Positions 48,380 through 57,671 of a stretch of 61,375 bases of DNA are shown one piece after another; position 1 is the first letter of the stretch, and the number at the start of each line of letters is the position of its first letter. The translations under genes were made by a program, and so were the position numbers. A model generated the notes under the pieces. The model had not been told where the DNA came from, did not search any database, and saw only the letters and a program-made list of their open reading frames with translations. The DNA is from CAYNNQ01 sp964398785 (GTDB lineage: Bacteria; Desulfobacterota; Desulfovibrionia; Desulfovibrionales; Desulfonatronovibrionaceae): the NCBI GenBank assembly GCA_964398785.1, contig CAYNNQ010000012.1, positions 1 through 61,375 on the forward strand, written 5' to 3'.

Positions 48380-50455
48380 TCAGACGAATATTTCACCTAC
48401 TAATTGGGGAATGGATGCAAGGTCCGGGCATATTGTATAGCCGTATTCATGCATCTTACTTAATTTTTCGTTAATCTTGTTCCCTTGTTCCAGGATAGCC
48501 CCGGCGTGGCCCAACTGTTTTCCTTGAGGAGCGGTTTGTCCAGCTATAAATCCGAAAAGTGGCCGATCAAAATTGATCTGTTGTAGATACATGGCAAGTT
48601 CTTCCTCGGCCTGTCCGCCTATTTCTCCCAGGACCAGAAGGGCCCTGGTTGCCGGATCTTCCACCAGCAAAGAGGCAATATCCTTGAATGAACTGCCCAC
48701 AAAAGGATCTCCACCGATTCCCAGACATACAGACTGTCCTATTCCGGCCCGGGTCAACCGAAAAATACTTTCATAAGTAAGGGTCCCGCTGCGGGACAAA
48801 ACCGCCACCGGCCCCGGGGTGAAGACATTGCCGGGCATTATCCCCACTTTATTTTGTCCGGGAATAATTATTCCCGGTGTGTTGGGGCCAATAAGCCGGG
48901 TCCTGAGTTCTCCCAGCCTCTTTTTGACTCTTAGCATTTCCTGTTGGGGGATACCTTCCGTTATGCACACTACCCATTCTATTCCGGCGTCAGCTGCTTC
49001 CAGAATGGCGTCCGCGGCAAAAGCGGCAGGAACAAAAATAATTGAAGCATGTATGCTATGTTCGCCGCAAGCATCTTTTACAGTATTGTATACTGGAATA
49101 TCCTGAATAAATCCCCCGCCCTTGAAAGGTGTGACTCCGGCCACTACCTTGGTTCCGTAATCCAGCATCTGGCGGGAATGCAACATGCCTTCACGTCCGG
49201 TTATGCCCTGGACCAGGACATTGCAGTTTCTGGGGAGGAAGGCCTCGGAAGACTCTTTGCTGAGTTTTTGTTTGGAAAAGGCCCGAGGCGTGAAGCGGGG
49301 AGGGAAGACTTCTTTTGTGTCTATTTCCGAGGTATGCTTTTTAAGCATTTGCAAAGCGTCATTTAGATCCTCCGCCTGCAGCAAATTCGTATATTCCACG
49401 CCTTGAATGATTTTTTTGGCTTCTTGGGATTCAAATCCGGAAAAGCGAACGACTACAGGCTTGTCCATGTTTTTATCTTTCCACACGGAGCGGATTGCAC
49501 GGGCTACCTTGGCACAGGAAAGAATACCTCCAAAGATGTTTATAAAAATGACCTGGACATTTTCCTCACCACCAAGGATATCCAGAGCAGCGGACATATT
49601 TTCTTCCGAGGCCCCTCCTCCGACATCAAGGAAATTGGCCGGCGGCAGTCCGGAAAAATTAAGCAAATCCATAGTGGCCATGGCTAAACCGGCCCCGTTC
49701 ACCATAAGTCCCACATTGCCGCTAAGTTTATGGTAACTAAGTCCGAAATGGGAGGCCTGTAGTTCAACTGCGTCCATATGTTGAGGGAGGAAATAATTTT
49801 TTAATTCCGGCTTCAGGGGACAATAGCTGTCATCGATTTCCGCTTTTCCGTCCAAGGCTATCAGGTTTTCGTTTTCGCTTATTGCCAAAGGATTGATTTC
49901 CGCGATCAAGAGATTGTTTGTTATCAAAGTCTCGTACAGAGTAAAACAGATTTTGGACCATTGCTTAAACAGTTGCGGGGGCAAATTCATATGGAAGAAG
50001 CTGCTTCTTATCTGATATGGCTTAATGCCCTGGCAAATATCAATTTCCTGTACTTGGAGGTTTCCTTCAGAAGTATTTTCGATATCCACCCCTCCCTGGA
50101 TTCCTGCACTCAGGACAATGCTTTGTCTGCTTCTGTTGATCGAAAACGAAAGATAACACTCCCGATGGATGCCAATAGCCTCCTCCACACGCACAAAGGG
50201 GACGGATTCTCCATCTATCGCCATTTCCAGAATATCATAGCTTTTTTGCAAAAATTCCTGCCGGTCTCTTGTAATGGCTATCCCTCCGCCTTTTCCCCGT
50301 CCCCCGGAAAGGACCTGCGCTTTGACCACCCAGGGAAAACCGAACTCAATATCCTCCAAGTCTATAGACGAATCCTTGGAGTATAAAAAACCCCGGGGGA
50401 GAGGGATCTCCGCCCGGGAAAAAAGTTCCTTGCTCATATGTTCATTCAGCTTCAT
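48380..50455 (-). CDS. Fused succinyl-CoA synthetase (beta-alpha, ADP/GDP-forming type)
   Basis: 691 residues. The N-terminal half (about 1-385) is a SucC-like ATP-grasp subunit: L-N-E-H-M-S-K-E-L-F, V-V-K-A-Q-V-L-S-G-G-R-G-K-G-G-G, A-E-I-N-P-L-A-I. The C-terminal half (about 405-691) is SucD-like: V-L-V-Q-G-I-T-G-R-E-G-M-L-H, I-G-P-N-T-P-G-I-I, and G-K-Q-L-G-H-A-G-A with the phosphohistidine. The beta-alpha order differs from the alpha-beta order of acetyl-CoA synthetases (ADP-forming), so I favour succinyl-CoA or a related short acyl-CoA substrate. ATG 50455 with AGAAGG upstream. Confidence 0.9.
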   Translation of the reverse strand: MKLNEHMSKELFSRAEIPLPRGFLYSKDSSIDLEDIEFGFPWVVKAQVLSGGRGKGGGIAITRDRQEFLQKSYDILEMAIDGESVPFVRVEEAIGIHRECYLSFSINRSRQSIVLSAGIQGGVDIENTSEGNLQVQEIDICQGIKPYQIRSSFFHMNLPPQLFKQWSKICFTLYETLITNNLLIAEINPLAISENENLIALDGKAEIDDSYCPLKPELKNYFLPQHMDAVELQASHFGLSYHKLSGNVGLMVNGAGLAMATMDLLNFSGLPPANFLDVGGGASEENMSAALDILGGEENVQVIFINIFGGILSCAKVARAIRSVWKDKNMDKPVVVRFSGFESQEAKKIIQGVEYTNLLQAEDLNDALQMLKKHTSEIDTKEVFPPRFTPRAFSKQKLSKESSEAFLPRNCNVLVQGITGREGMLHSRQMLDYGTKVVAGVTPFKGGGFIQDIPVYNTVKDACGEHSIHASIIFVPAAFAADAILEAADAGIEWVVCITEGIPQQEMLRVKKRLGELRTRLIGPNTPGIIIPGQNKVGIMPGNVFTPGPVAVLSRSGTLTYESIFRLTRAGIGQSVCLGIGGDPFVGSSFKDIASLLVEDPATRALLVLGEIGGQAEEELAMYLQQINFDRPLFGFIAGQTAPQGKQLGHAGAILEQGNKINEKLSKMHEYGYTICPDLASIPQLVGEIFV

Positions 50456-50535
50456 TATCAACCTTCTCTGTATTTAAGCCCATAAAAACCCGCTTGAATC
50501 CTTAACAGTGGATCAACCCGGACGGAATTTCCCAT

Positions 50536-51783
50536 TTAAAAACAGGCGTCTTCCAGCCCCACGAGATCGATGTACATTTCCCGTCTCCGGGCCACAGTTA
50601 CCTGATCTCCGTCCACAAGTATCTCCGCTGGACGGGTACGGGAATTATACTGGGAGCTCATGGTAAAACCGTATGCTCCGGAAGAAAATACCGCCAGAAG
50701 GTCATCCGGGTGGACTTCGGGCAGTTCCCGGTCCTGAGCCAAAAAATCGCTGGTTTCGCAAATCGGTCCGACAACGTCGATTGTATCCACGGGACCGCTT
50801 TTTTCTGTTACCGGTGCTATACGATGATAGGCCTGATAAAGGGAAGGGCGGATCAAATCATTCATTGCCGCGTCCACTATGGCGAAATTCTTTAGTTCTG
50901 TTTGTTTGGTATAAAGGACACGAGTGACCATTATTCCGGCGTTTCCGGAAATTACCCGCCCCGGCTCGAGTATAAGGGTGATATCCATATCTTTAAGACT
51001 TTCGTTTAGGGCTTCTCCCAACTCTTTGGGATGGGGAGGGGTTTCTTCTTCGTAAGTAATCCCCAGACCACCGCCTAAATCCAGGTATTTTATTTCTATA
51101 CCGACCTCAGTAAGTTCATTGCAAAATGACTTAACTCTATCTAGGGCTTGCATAAAAGGAGAGACCGAGGTCAGCTGGGAACCAATATGGCAATCGATAC
51201 CCACGGGCTGGATATATTCCATATCCCGGGCAAGCTTGTATATTTCCAGGGCTTGATCCATGGGGATTCCGAATTTGTTTTTCTTTAATCCGGTAGAAAT
51301 ATATGGATGCGTTTCCGGGTCCACATCAGGATTAATACGCAGGCTCACCCGGGCTTTTTGTTTCAAGCCGGAAGCCACTTCGTTTATCTTTTCCAGTTCC
51401 TGCCTGGATTCCACGTTGAACATCAAAATATTGGCCAGGATTGCTTCCTGGATTTCGTTTTCCTTTTTGCCTACGCCGGAATAGACTATCTTTTGGGGAT
51501 TTATTCCGGATTTAAGCGCCCGGAAGAGTTCACCTCCGGAAACAATATCCGCCCCGGCGCCCATTTCGCTCAAAAGATTCAAGACGCACAAATTGGAATT
51601 GGATTTGGCCGAGTAACAAGTTAGATGGTCGACATGGGCAAAAGCGGAGTCAAAGGCCTGATAATGTCGGCGCAGGGTCTTGGCGGAGTAAATATACAAA
51701 GGAGTGTCGTATTCTTCCGCCAGCTTGCTTATAGGCAAATCTTCAGCGTATAATTCCTCGTTTTGATATGTAAAATAGTGCAC
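50536..51783 (-). CDS. lysA: Diaminopimelate decarboxylase
   Basis: PLP enzyme forming lysine from meso-diaminopimelate. 415 residues: Y-S-A-K-S-N-S-N near 58 with the PLP Lys, H-I-G-S-Q-L near 195, L-D-L-G-G-G-L-G-I near 235, E-P-G-R-V-I near 275, and C-terminal C-E-T-S-D-F near 345 with the active-site Cys. Alanine-racemase-type TIM barrel plus beta domain. Start ATG 51783, preceded by GGAGAAG. It follows the lipoprotein gene by 10 bp. Confidence 0.96.
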   Translation of the reverse strand: MHYFTYQNEELYAEDLPISKLAEEYDTPLYIYSAKTLRRHYQAFDSAFAHVDHLTCYSAKSNSNLCVLNLLSEMGAGADIVSGGELFRALKSGINPQKIVYSGVGKKENEIQEAILANILMFNVESRQELEKINEVASGLKQKARVSLRINPDVDPETHPYISTGLKKNKFGIPMDQALEIYKLARDMEYIQPVGIDCHIGSQLTSVSPFMQALDRVKSFCNELTEVGIEIKYLDLGGGLGITYEEETPPHPKELGEALNESLKDMDITLILEPGRVISGNAGIMVTRVLYTKQTELKNFAIVDAAMNDLIRPSLYQAYHRIAPVTEKSGPVDTIDVVGPICETSDFLAQDRELPEVHPDDLLAVFSSGAYGFTMSSQYNSRTRPAEILVDGDQVTVARRREMYIDLVGLEDACF

Positions 51784-51793
51784 TTGCTTCTCC

Positions 51794-52237
51794 TTAATCC
51801 GATTTTCTGTTTTCCGGTAAAAAGACCTCGGACCGATCGTCTTTTAACTCCGGATGGATATTTTTCCCCACCAAGCGAAACCTGTAAGTATGTCCTTTTT
51901 CCAGTTTACATATACGTACAAGCAAAATGTCTCCTTTAATTTTTAATTCCGAATCCCTGCGGACAAGATTAAATGTACGGCCAACCCGGAAAGGACAAGT
52001 AGGGCAGCTCCCTGTGGCCTCCAGTTCTTCCATTTGCAATGCCACGCCTTTCAGATTTTGTGTTGCCCCGGAGATTCGAGATTTTATACGTACACATTTT
52101 CCTTTTCTAGTGCATCTAGCTATCTTTATGGAAAACAATTCTTGGGAAGCATTGGGCTGGGGCCATTTCTTTTTTCCACAACTTACTCCCAAAATCAGTA
52201 ATAAAAAGACCAATACCAGAGCTTTTTTAGGTGCCAT
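51794..52237 (-). CDS. Small lipoprotein of unknown function
   Basis: 147 residues. Lipoprotein signal: K-K-A-L-V-L-V-F-L-L-L-I-L-G-V-S-C with Cys at about residue 20. The mature part is basic, beta-rich and has a C-P-T-C pair near residue 78, followed by F-R-V-G-R-T-F; the C-terminal part (G-H-T-Y-R-F-R-L-V-G) looks like a fibronectin-type strand pattern. I know no function. It overlaps the mutS 3' end by 11 bp and precedes lysA, an order I associate with Desulfovibrionales. Confidence 0.8.
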   Translation of the reverse strand: MAPKKALVLVFLLLILGVSCGKKKWPQPNASQELFSIKIARCTRKGKCVRIKSRISGATQNLKGVALQMEELEATGSCPTCPFRVGRTFNLVRRDSELKIKGDILLVRICKLEKGHTYRFRLVGKNIHPELKDDRSEVFLPENRKSD

Positions 52238-54872
52238 GTTCCTTTTTCCATTTATACAAGGTTTGCAGGGCTTCCAAAGGACTCAACTCATCCACGTTGA
52301 TTCCTTTTAGTTCTTTCAATACAGGATCCTCACTTCTTTCCTTCGCTGTATCTGTTCCTAGCCCGGGCAGCATGGGGGAGAATTCTTTCTTGCGTACTTT
52401 TGTCCCCGGTCCGGAATTTTTATCCTCCAGCTCAGCAAGTATCTCCTGAGCTCTTTTTACAACCGCATTAGGTACCCCGGCTAACTTGGCAACTTCAATC
52501 CCATAGCTCTTGTCCGAGGGACCGGGTATCAAACGACGCAGAAAGACTATACTACCTTTCCATTCCTTGACCGCGATATTGAAATTACGGATTGTTTCTA
52601 TTTTTTCGGCCAATGCAGTAAGTTCATGGTAATGCGTAGCAAACAAAGTCCTTATTCCCCCGCTCTTGGTGGCCAACTCTTCCGCTACCGCCCAAGCCAA
52701 AGATACCCCGTCAAAAGTGCTGGTTCCGCGTCCAATTTCGTCCAAAATTACCAGACTCCGTTTGCTGGCTTGGCGCAGGATTCTTGCGGTTTCAGTCATT
52801 TCCACCATGAACGTGCTTTGTCCCATGGCCAGATTGTCCGAAGCACCAACCCGGGAAAAAACCCGGTCACAGAGCCCGATTCTGGCTTTATCTGCGGGGA
52901 CGAAAGAACCCATCTGGGCCATTATGACAATAATTGCGGTTTGTCGCAGTATGGTGGACTTACCGGCCATGTTTGGACCGGTAACGATTATGAATCGTCC
53001 GTTTTCATCCATTTCCACACTATTGGGAATATAATTGGAACGGCCTTGAGTCGCTTCTATTGCCGGATGGCGTCCGGAATCAATATGCAGGGACAAGTCT
53101 GCGGTGAATTCCGGGGTAGACCAGTGCCATTTTCGGGCCGCATGGGCAAGTGATTGCCAATAATCCAGATGGGAAAGGACTTCCGAAGCAGAACTGAAGC
53201 GTTCTTTGTATTCGGCAACCTTTTGCCGGAGATCGTTGAAAAGAGCGTATTCTTTGGATTTTCGTCTTTCTGAGGCGGAAAAAAGGGTATCCTCCAATTC
53301 TTTGAGTTCTTCCGTGATATAACGCTCACTGGATACCAATGTCTGTCTGCGTTGAAAATGTTCAGGTATCTCGCCTTGATAGGCTCTGGATATTTCCAGG
53401 TAATACCCGAAAACTTTATTGAAGCCCATTTTCAGTTTGGGAAGATCATTTTCTTGCTTTTCCCTTTCTAAAAGATCCTTTAATTTGGATTCACCGTGTT
53501 CAGTCAAATCAATTAGTTCATCTAGTTCTTCATCAAAGCCCTGGCGGAAAAGCCCTCCTTCGGTTATTAAATGATTGGGATTCTCCAAAAGGGAATTATG
53601 AAGAAGGGTATGCACTTCTTCCAAATTGTCCCAGTTTTCCAGTATCCCGCGAAGGAGCTTGGGGAGTTGTTCATTTTTTGGGGCGAGCAAAAGTTCCTTG
53701 ATCTGCGGAAGCATCTCCAGGCTTTGCCGCAAACTGACAAAATCCTTGGGTGTGCAACGATTCAAAAATATGCGAGTGCTGAGCCTCTCCAGATCATATA
53801 CTTTGTCCAAGAGTTCCCGCAGAGCAAAACGGAATTCATCCCCCTGCCTCAAAAAAGCCACTGCTTCCCGGTTTTCGGTTATAGGAGTGATATCCTTCCA
53901 GGGTTGACGCATCCGGGTCTCCAACAATCGGCCTCCCATAGGGGTCAGAGTCTGATCCATAACCCACCACAAAGTTCCGGTTCCCTTTTTCCCGTCCATC
54001 CTACGGAATAACTCAAGGTTACGTTCGGTTACCTCGTCTAGGAGCAAAAAATTGCCTGGATTAAGCGGCGTGAATTTGTCCAAGGGACAATTGTTTTCCT
54101 TCTGGGTCTGCTGTAGGTAATGAAGGAGAGCGCCGCAGGTGCGGACAAGAAACGGCTTATCTTCCAGGTCCAAGACCTGGAGGGAATTTACTTCCTGGGT
54201 CCTGCATACAAGATCCCGGCCAGAGGAATAATCAAAATAAGTTGGGCTATGCACTCTATTTATGGAAGAAGCTAGATCAGGGAGATCATCAATCAATTTT
54301 TCATATTGCCCCAAAAGTATTTCCCGAGGGGATATTTTTACCAGCCACTGGCGAAGCATTTCTTTGCTTTTGCTTTGCAGTCCCGTCCAGTGTCCTGTGG
54401 AAAAATCCGCCCATGCGGCAGCTCCCTGACCGCTATTTTCATCCCAGTACATGGCAGCCAAATGATTATGTTCCTTGGCATTTAGACTAAGATCCTCCAC
54501 TACTGTTCCCGGGGTGAGTATCCGGGTTACGGATCTCTTGACCAGACCTTTGGCCTTCTGGGGATCTTCCACCTGATCACAAATGGCCACTTTGTATCCT
54601 TTATCCAAAAGTTGGCGTAAATATTCTTCGCAGGCATGGTGGGGGACTCCGCACATGGGGACATGCAAATCCTCGCTGGGATTACGGGCAGTAAGGGCTA
54701 TCTGCAACTCCCGGGCGGCAATTTCCGCGTCCTCGAAAAATAGTTCGTAAAAATCGCCCATACGAAAAAAAAGCAATGCCTCCGGATTTTCATCCTTTAT
54801 CCGCAGATATTGCTCCATCATGGGCGTAAGCCGCTTATTCTTCTGGTGGGAAACCGGATTTTCCTTAGTCAT
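52227..54872 (-). CDS. mutS: DNA mismatch repair protein MutS
   Basis: Mismatch-recognising ATPase. 881 residues: mismatch-binding domain I with F-F-R-M-G-D-F-Y-E-L-F near 35 (the Phe/Glu wedge), core and clamp domains, Walker A G-P-N-M-A-G-K-S-T near 632, D-E-I-G-R-G-T-S-T-F-D-G and T-H-Y-H-E-L. C-terminal K-W-K-K dimerisation tail present. ATG 54872 overlaps the lapB 3' end by 8 bp and the stop overlaps the next gene, so translational coupling is likely along this minus-strand operon. Confidence 0.97.
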   Translation of the reverse strand: MTKENPVSHQKNKRLTPMMEQYLRIKDENPEALLFFRMGDFYELFFEDAEIAARELQIALTARNPSEDLHVPMCGVPHHACEEYLRQLLDKGYKVAICDQVEDPQKAKGLVKRSVTRILTPGTVVEDLSLNAKEHNHLAAMYWDENSGQGAAAWADFSTGHWTGLQSKSKEMLRQWLVKISPREILLGQYEKLIDDLPDLASSINRVHSPTYFDYSSGRDLVCRTQEVNSLQVLDLEDKPFLVRTCGALLHYLQQTQKENNCPLDKFTPLNPGNFLLLDEVTERNLELFRRMDGKKGTGTLWWVMDQTLTPMGGRLLETRMRQPWKDITPITENREAVAFLRQGDEFRFALRELLDKVYDLERLSTRIFLNRCTPKDFVSLRQSLEMLPQIKELLLAPKNEQLPKLLRGILENWDNLEEVHTLLHNSLLENPNHLITEGGLFRQGFDEELDELIDLTEHGESKLKDLLEREKQENDLPKLKMGFNKVFGYYLEISRAYQGEIPEHFQRRQTLVSSERYITEELKELEDTLFSASERRKSKEYALFNDLRQKVAEYKERFSSASEVLSHLDYWQSLAHAARKWHWSTPEFTADLSLHIDSGRHPAIEATQGRSNYIPNSVEMDENGRFIIVTGPNMAGKSTILRQTAIIVIMAQMGSFVPADKARIGLCDRVFSRVGASDNLAMGQSTFMVEMTETARILRQASKRSLVILDEIGRGTSTFDGVSLAWAVAEELATKSGGIRTLFATHYHELTALAEKIETIRNFNIAVKEWKGSIVFLRRLIPGPSDKSYGIEVAKLAGVPNAVVKRAQEILAELEDKNSGPGTKVRKKEFSPMLPGLGTDTAKERSEDPVLKELKGINVDELSPLEALQTLYKWKKEHGT

Positions 54873-55980
54873 TTAGTTTTGTTCTGAAGGCTATGGAATG
54901 CCAATTATGACAGCGGGGACAGATAAAAAAGATATGTTCTCGTTTCAGTCCGCATGAAGTACACACAAACCGTTTGACAAGCTTGGCTTTTTCCAGAAAA
55001 AAATCTAGTTGGGTACAAAAAGTATTGCTGAATTTTTGTTTCTCCGTAGTGAGGGACAAAAGTTCCAATCTGGCTGGCCACAAATCCGGAGAAAGGACAA
55101 GTGATCTTTCCAGGCTCTGTAAGGCCCGTTCTCTCATTTGGGCCTGAATAAACCACAGTCCTTGATAAAAATGGACCAAAGGATCTTCCTCGTTATGGGG
55201 AAGAATACTGTCTAAAATATCCGCGACCTTTTCGCAAACACGGAAACGGCTATCCTTATCCAAATTTTGTACATGGGTGATAACCCCTTGGAGTAAAACA
55301 AAGCGCAAACTTCCTTTTACTTTGGCCAGTCCTTGCTCCAAATTACTGGCCAGCCTTTTGTAATTTCTTGAATTGATATCCCGACAGGCTTTTTCCAGCC
55401 ATGCTTCCGGAGAGGGGGGGTAAATCTTTAAGGCCCGTTCCAGAGCTTTATTATCGCTGTCTTTTCCTTTTTGGTCTGTATTCTGGGCGGAGCGAACCAA
55501 GTAATGGGCCTGGGGGACAGTCTCCCCTAAGCGGGCATACAGTTCGGAGGCCCGGGTATATTCCTGTGTTTCCGCAAATATTGCAGCCATGGTATGCAAT
55601 ATGGCCTGTTTGTCTCCGATAAGTAAGCGGGCGTTTTCCAGAGCCGAAAGGGAACGATCCAATAATCCGGCTCTTTTAAAGTCCACTCCCAACTCAAACC
55701 ATGCCCTGGATTTGAATTTTTCATCCAAATTGGGACGGGCAATTATATTCTGCCGAATATGCAAGGCCCTCTCTATATCACCACGGGAACGATATAGATT
55801 CCCCAAAGCCAAATAGATGTCCACAGCATCGGGGTTATTCTTAACAACCCGACTCAAATCACCGATTGCAGCCAGTGTATCTTTATTGGTCAGTGCATAA
55901 CCAGTGGATATATCCCGGGACAGGGCTTTGGATTCTCTTTTTAATCCGAATTTGTACCGTAAATTGCCGAACCATGTCAT
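54865..55980 (-). CDS. lapB: TPR protein with C-terminal rubredoxin-like domain (LapB/YciM)
   Basis: In enterobacteria LapB regulates lipopolysaccharide synthesis through FtsH and LpxC. 371 residues: several TPR units from about 30 to 320 (for example Y-L-A-L-G-N-L-Y-R-S-R-G-D-I-E-R-A-L), then a metal-binding C-terminus with two C-x-x-C pairs (F-V-C-T-S-C-G and F-I-C-P-R-C-H). The N-terminal membrane helix of E. coli LapB is not present; the start reads W-F-G-N-L-R-Y-K-F-G. It lies next to lapA, as in E. coli, which supports the assignment. Confidence 0.87.
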   Translation of the reverse strand: MTWFGNLRYKFGLKRESKALSRDISTGYALTNKDTLAAIGDLSRVVKNNPDAVDIYLALGNLYRSRGDIERALHIRQNIIARPNLDEKFKSRAWFELGVDFKRAGLLDRSLSALENARLLIGDKQAILHTMAAIFAETQEYTRASELYARLGETVPQAHYLVRSAQNTDQKGKDSDNKALERALKIYPPSPEAWLEKACRDINSRNYKRLASNLEQGLAKVKGSLRFVLLQGVITHVQNLDKDSRFRVCEKVADILDSILPHNEEDPLVHFYQGLWFIQAQMRERALQSLERSLVLSPDLWPARLELLSLTTEKQKFSNTFCTQLDFFLEKAKLVKRFVCTSCGLKREHIFFICPRCHNWHSIAFRTKLND

Positions 55981-56002
55981 TATGGTTTACCGCATCGTCA
56001 AT

Positions 56003-56353
56003 TTATCCATGGTTGTTCATATTTTCCGCAGAATGAATCCCTCCGTCTTCCAAAGGCATATTGCGCAATGAATTGAGTTCCTTTTCCAAATCAGCCACTT
56101 TCGAACGATATTGTTTTATTTTTTTCGATGTCCTTAATTTTTCGACGAAAAAATATACAACTGTTATAAGAGCGCCAGCTACAAAGCCCAATAGTACCAA
56201 CAGATAAAACGGGATTTCCTTACTTATGAATTCCGCCCCGAATACTTTTAACCGCAGGGAAAGGGTCTGTGAAAGGACTTCATTGTTCTGGACAAAGAAA
56301 AGCATGGCCAGAAAAAAAATAGCCACGAAAAGGAGGATCTTTACAAAGCGCAT
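56003..56353 (-). CDS. lapA: LapA-family inner membrane protein (DUF1049)
   Basis: 116 residues with two membrane helices: about 3-21, and about 48-70 (Y-L-L-V-L-L-G-F-V-A-G-A-L-I). Between them lies a short beta stretch with F-V-Q-N-N-E, a family hallmark. The C-terminal tail is a charged coiled coil (K-V-A-D-L-E-K-E-L). Functions with LapB in envelope homeostasis in E. coli. Start ATG 56353 with AAGGAGT upstream. Stop lies 22 bp before lapB. Confidence 0.85.
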   Translation of the reverse strand: MRFVKILLFVAIFFLAMLFFVQNNEVLSQTLSLRLKVFGAEFISKEIPFYLLVLLGFVAGALITVVYFFVEKLRTSKKIKQYRSKVADLEKELNSLRNMPLEDGGIHSAENMNNHG

Positions 56354-56386
56354 AATTGACTCCTTGTTAATAGGTTGAATTATTTA

Positions 56387-56475
56387 ATTTCCTTGTTAAA
56401 CGGAAAAATCTCATTTCCGAACCCCAAACTTGCTGTTTCCAAATCCGGAAATTTTGAAATTCCGGATAAAAATTA
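56387..56475 (-). repeat. Family 1 repeat, partial copy I
   Basis: Left-half copy in inverse orientation, from AATTTCCTTGTTAAACGG to TTCCGGATAAAAATTA, somewhat diverged. Its end overlaps the TAA stop of the HIT gene. Confidence 0.75.
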
Positions 56476-56961
56476 ATTTGCGGTATTCTCAAAACGGGGT
56501 GCAAGCTTTTCGTAACTCTGACGTAAATGTTCCGGTATTACCATTGTTTCATCCATTACAGCCATAAAAGAGTGATCCCCTTCCCAACGGGGCACAATAT
56601 GGAAATGAAGATGCTCTCTAATCCCGGCTCCCGCGGCTTTTCCTATGTTCAGTCCCACATTTAAAGCGTCCGGGGTAAATACCTTTTTCAAGATTTCCGT
56701 GCATTTCTGGATCCAATCCATAAGATCTCGGTTTTCCTCAGCGCCAAGTTCTGTCAGACATTGAACATGGCGATAGGGAGTTACCATGAGGTGACCTGGG
56801 CTGTAGGGAAATTTATTCATGATTACAAAACAGTTCCGCCCCCGCTTAAGAACGAGGCGTTCCTTATCTTCGCTGGTATATTCGGGGAGACAAAAGACGC
56901 ATTCGTCCGGCTTGGGGCCGAGAACATACTCAATACGCCACGGGGCCCATATGCTTTTCAT
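56473..56961 (-). CDS. HIT-family nucleotide hydrolase
   Basis: 162 residues. The histidine triad H-L-H-F-H-I-V is near 118, with upstream N-x-F-P-Y-S-P-G-H-L-M and A-P-W-R-I-E-Y at the N-terminus, as in AP4A-phosphorylase-like HIT proteins. C-V-F-C near the N-terminus could bind zinc. Likely a dinucleoside polyphosphate or nucleotide-amidate hydrolase. Start ATG 56961. Its position before lapA and lapB recurs in related genomes, from memory. Confidence 0.9.
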   Translation of the reverse strand: MKSIWAPWRIEYVLGPKPDECVFCLPEYTSEDKERLVLKRGRNCFVIMNKFPYSPGHLMVTPYRHVQCLTELGAEENRDLMDWIQKCTEILKKVFTPDALNVGLNIGKAAGAGIREHLHFHIVPRWEGDHSFMAVMDETMVIPEHLRQSYEKLAPRFENTAN

Positions 56962-57275
56962 TTAAAACAACCTTTTACTGGATTTATTTGCCTTCAAATC
57001 AATCATTATGGAATATTTATAGTTAATTTATTGCCCTGCTTTGGTCAAGATACACTTTATGGGAAATAATAAATACCTTCTGAGTCTTGATCTGGATTTT
57101 TTCCTGCTTTGTAAATATTATTGAAATTGGCTTGAAAAGCCCAAAAATATATCCGGAAAGTCCCGTTTAGGGACAATCCGGATAGAGGAGGGGGAGTGGC
57201 AATTGATTAATATTCGGATTATATTATCTATAACGATTTAGGATGTATCATTTTTTACTGCATTGCATGCCTAAA
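56962..57275. other. Gene-free interval upstream of the HIT gene
   Basis: A/T-rich. A clear hairpin at 57149-57184 (TATCCGG...GTCCC paired with GGGAC...CCGGATA) contains the same ATCCGGA core as the family 1 ends and could be a decayed remnant. No coding region or RNA gene recognised. Confidence 0.4.
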
Positions 57276-57404
57276 TTCTCCTGCAAAAAATATGTTTGTA
57301 CAGGCAAATATTAAATTTTAATTTAAAAGTTTCAAGTATAATCATAGAATTGCAAAATTTAACCTGTGTATTCAAATTCAATCTTCGATTTTTGCATTTA
57401 CCTC
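57276..57404 (-). repeat. Family 2 repeat, copy 7 (diverged)
   Basis: Left hairpin-like end CCTGCAAAAAATATG...TTTGTACAGGC, inner ATAGAATTGCAAAATTTAAC and right end TTCGATTTTTGCA match the family with many substitutions; the most diverged copy here. Confidence 0.6.
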
Positions 57405-57448
57405 ATATATTGCCATCTTGCCATTACCAATAAAATTTTTAATATAAT

Positions 57449-57637
57449 CTACTTTTCAATGTTTTCTGGCCGGATATTGCGTACACACTTAGAGCGCAAA
57501 CTCTCATCCACCTCTGAAGCCGGAACCAGATAGTCAAGATTGCAGACGAATTCATTGCCTTGTTCATCTTTTACTACAGCCACATTATTGATATTGGACT
57601 CATTGATATTAAGGTCATCTATTGTTCTTTGAGACAT
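57449..57637 (-). CDS. Small hypothetical protein
   Basis: 62 residues, acidic, soluble. Contains V-V-K-D-E-Q-G-N-E-F-V-C-N-L-D-Y-L and ends C-V-R-N-I-R-P-E-N-I. No family recognised. The start ATG 57637 is preceded by AAAAGGAGCAG, a strong ribosome site, which is the best evidence that it is real. It follows the 83-residue gene by 34 bp on the same strand, so the two are probably co-expressed. Confidence 0.6.
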   Translation of the reverse strand: MSQRTIDDLNINESNINNVAVVKDEQGNEFVCNLDYLVPASEVDESLRSKCVRNIRPENIEK

Positions 57638-57671
57638 ATCTTCTGCTCCTTTTTACACTTTTGGAATTTAT

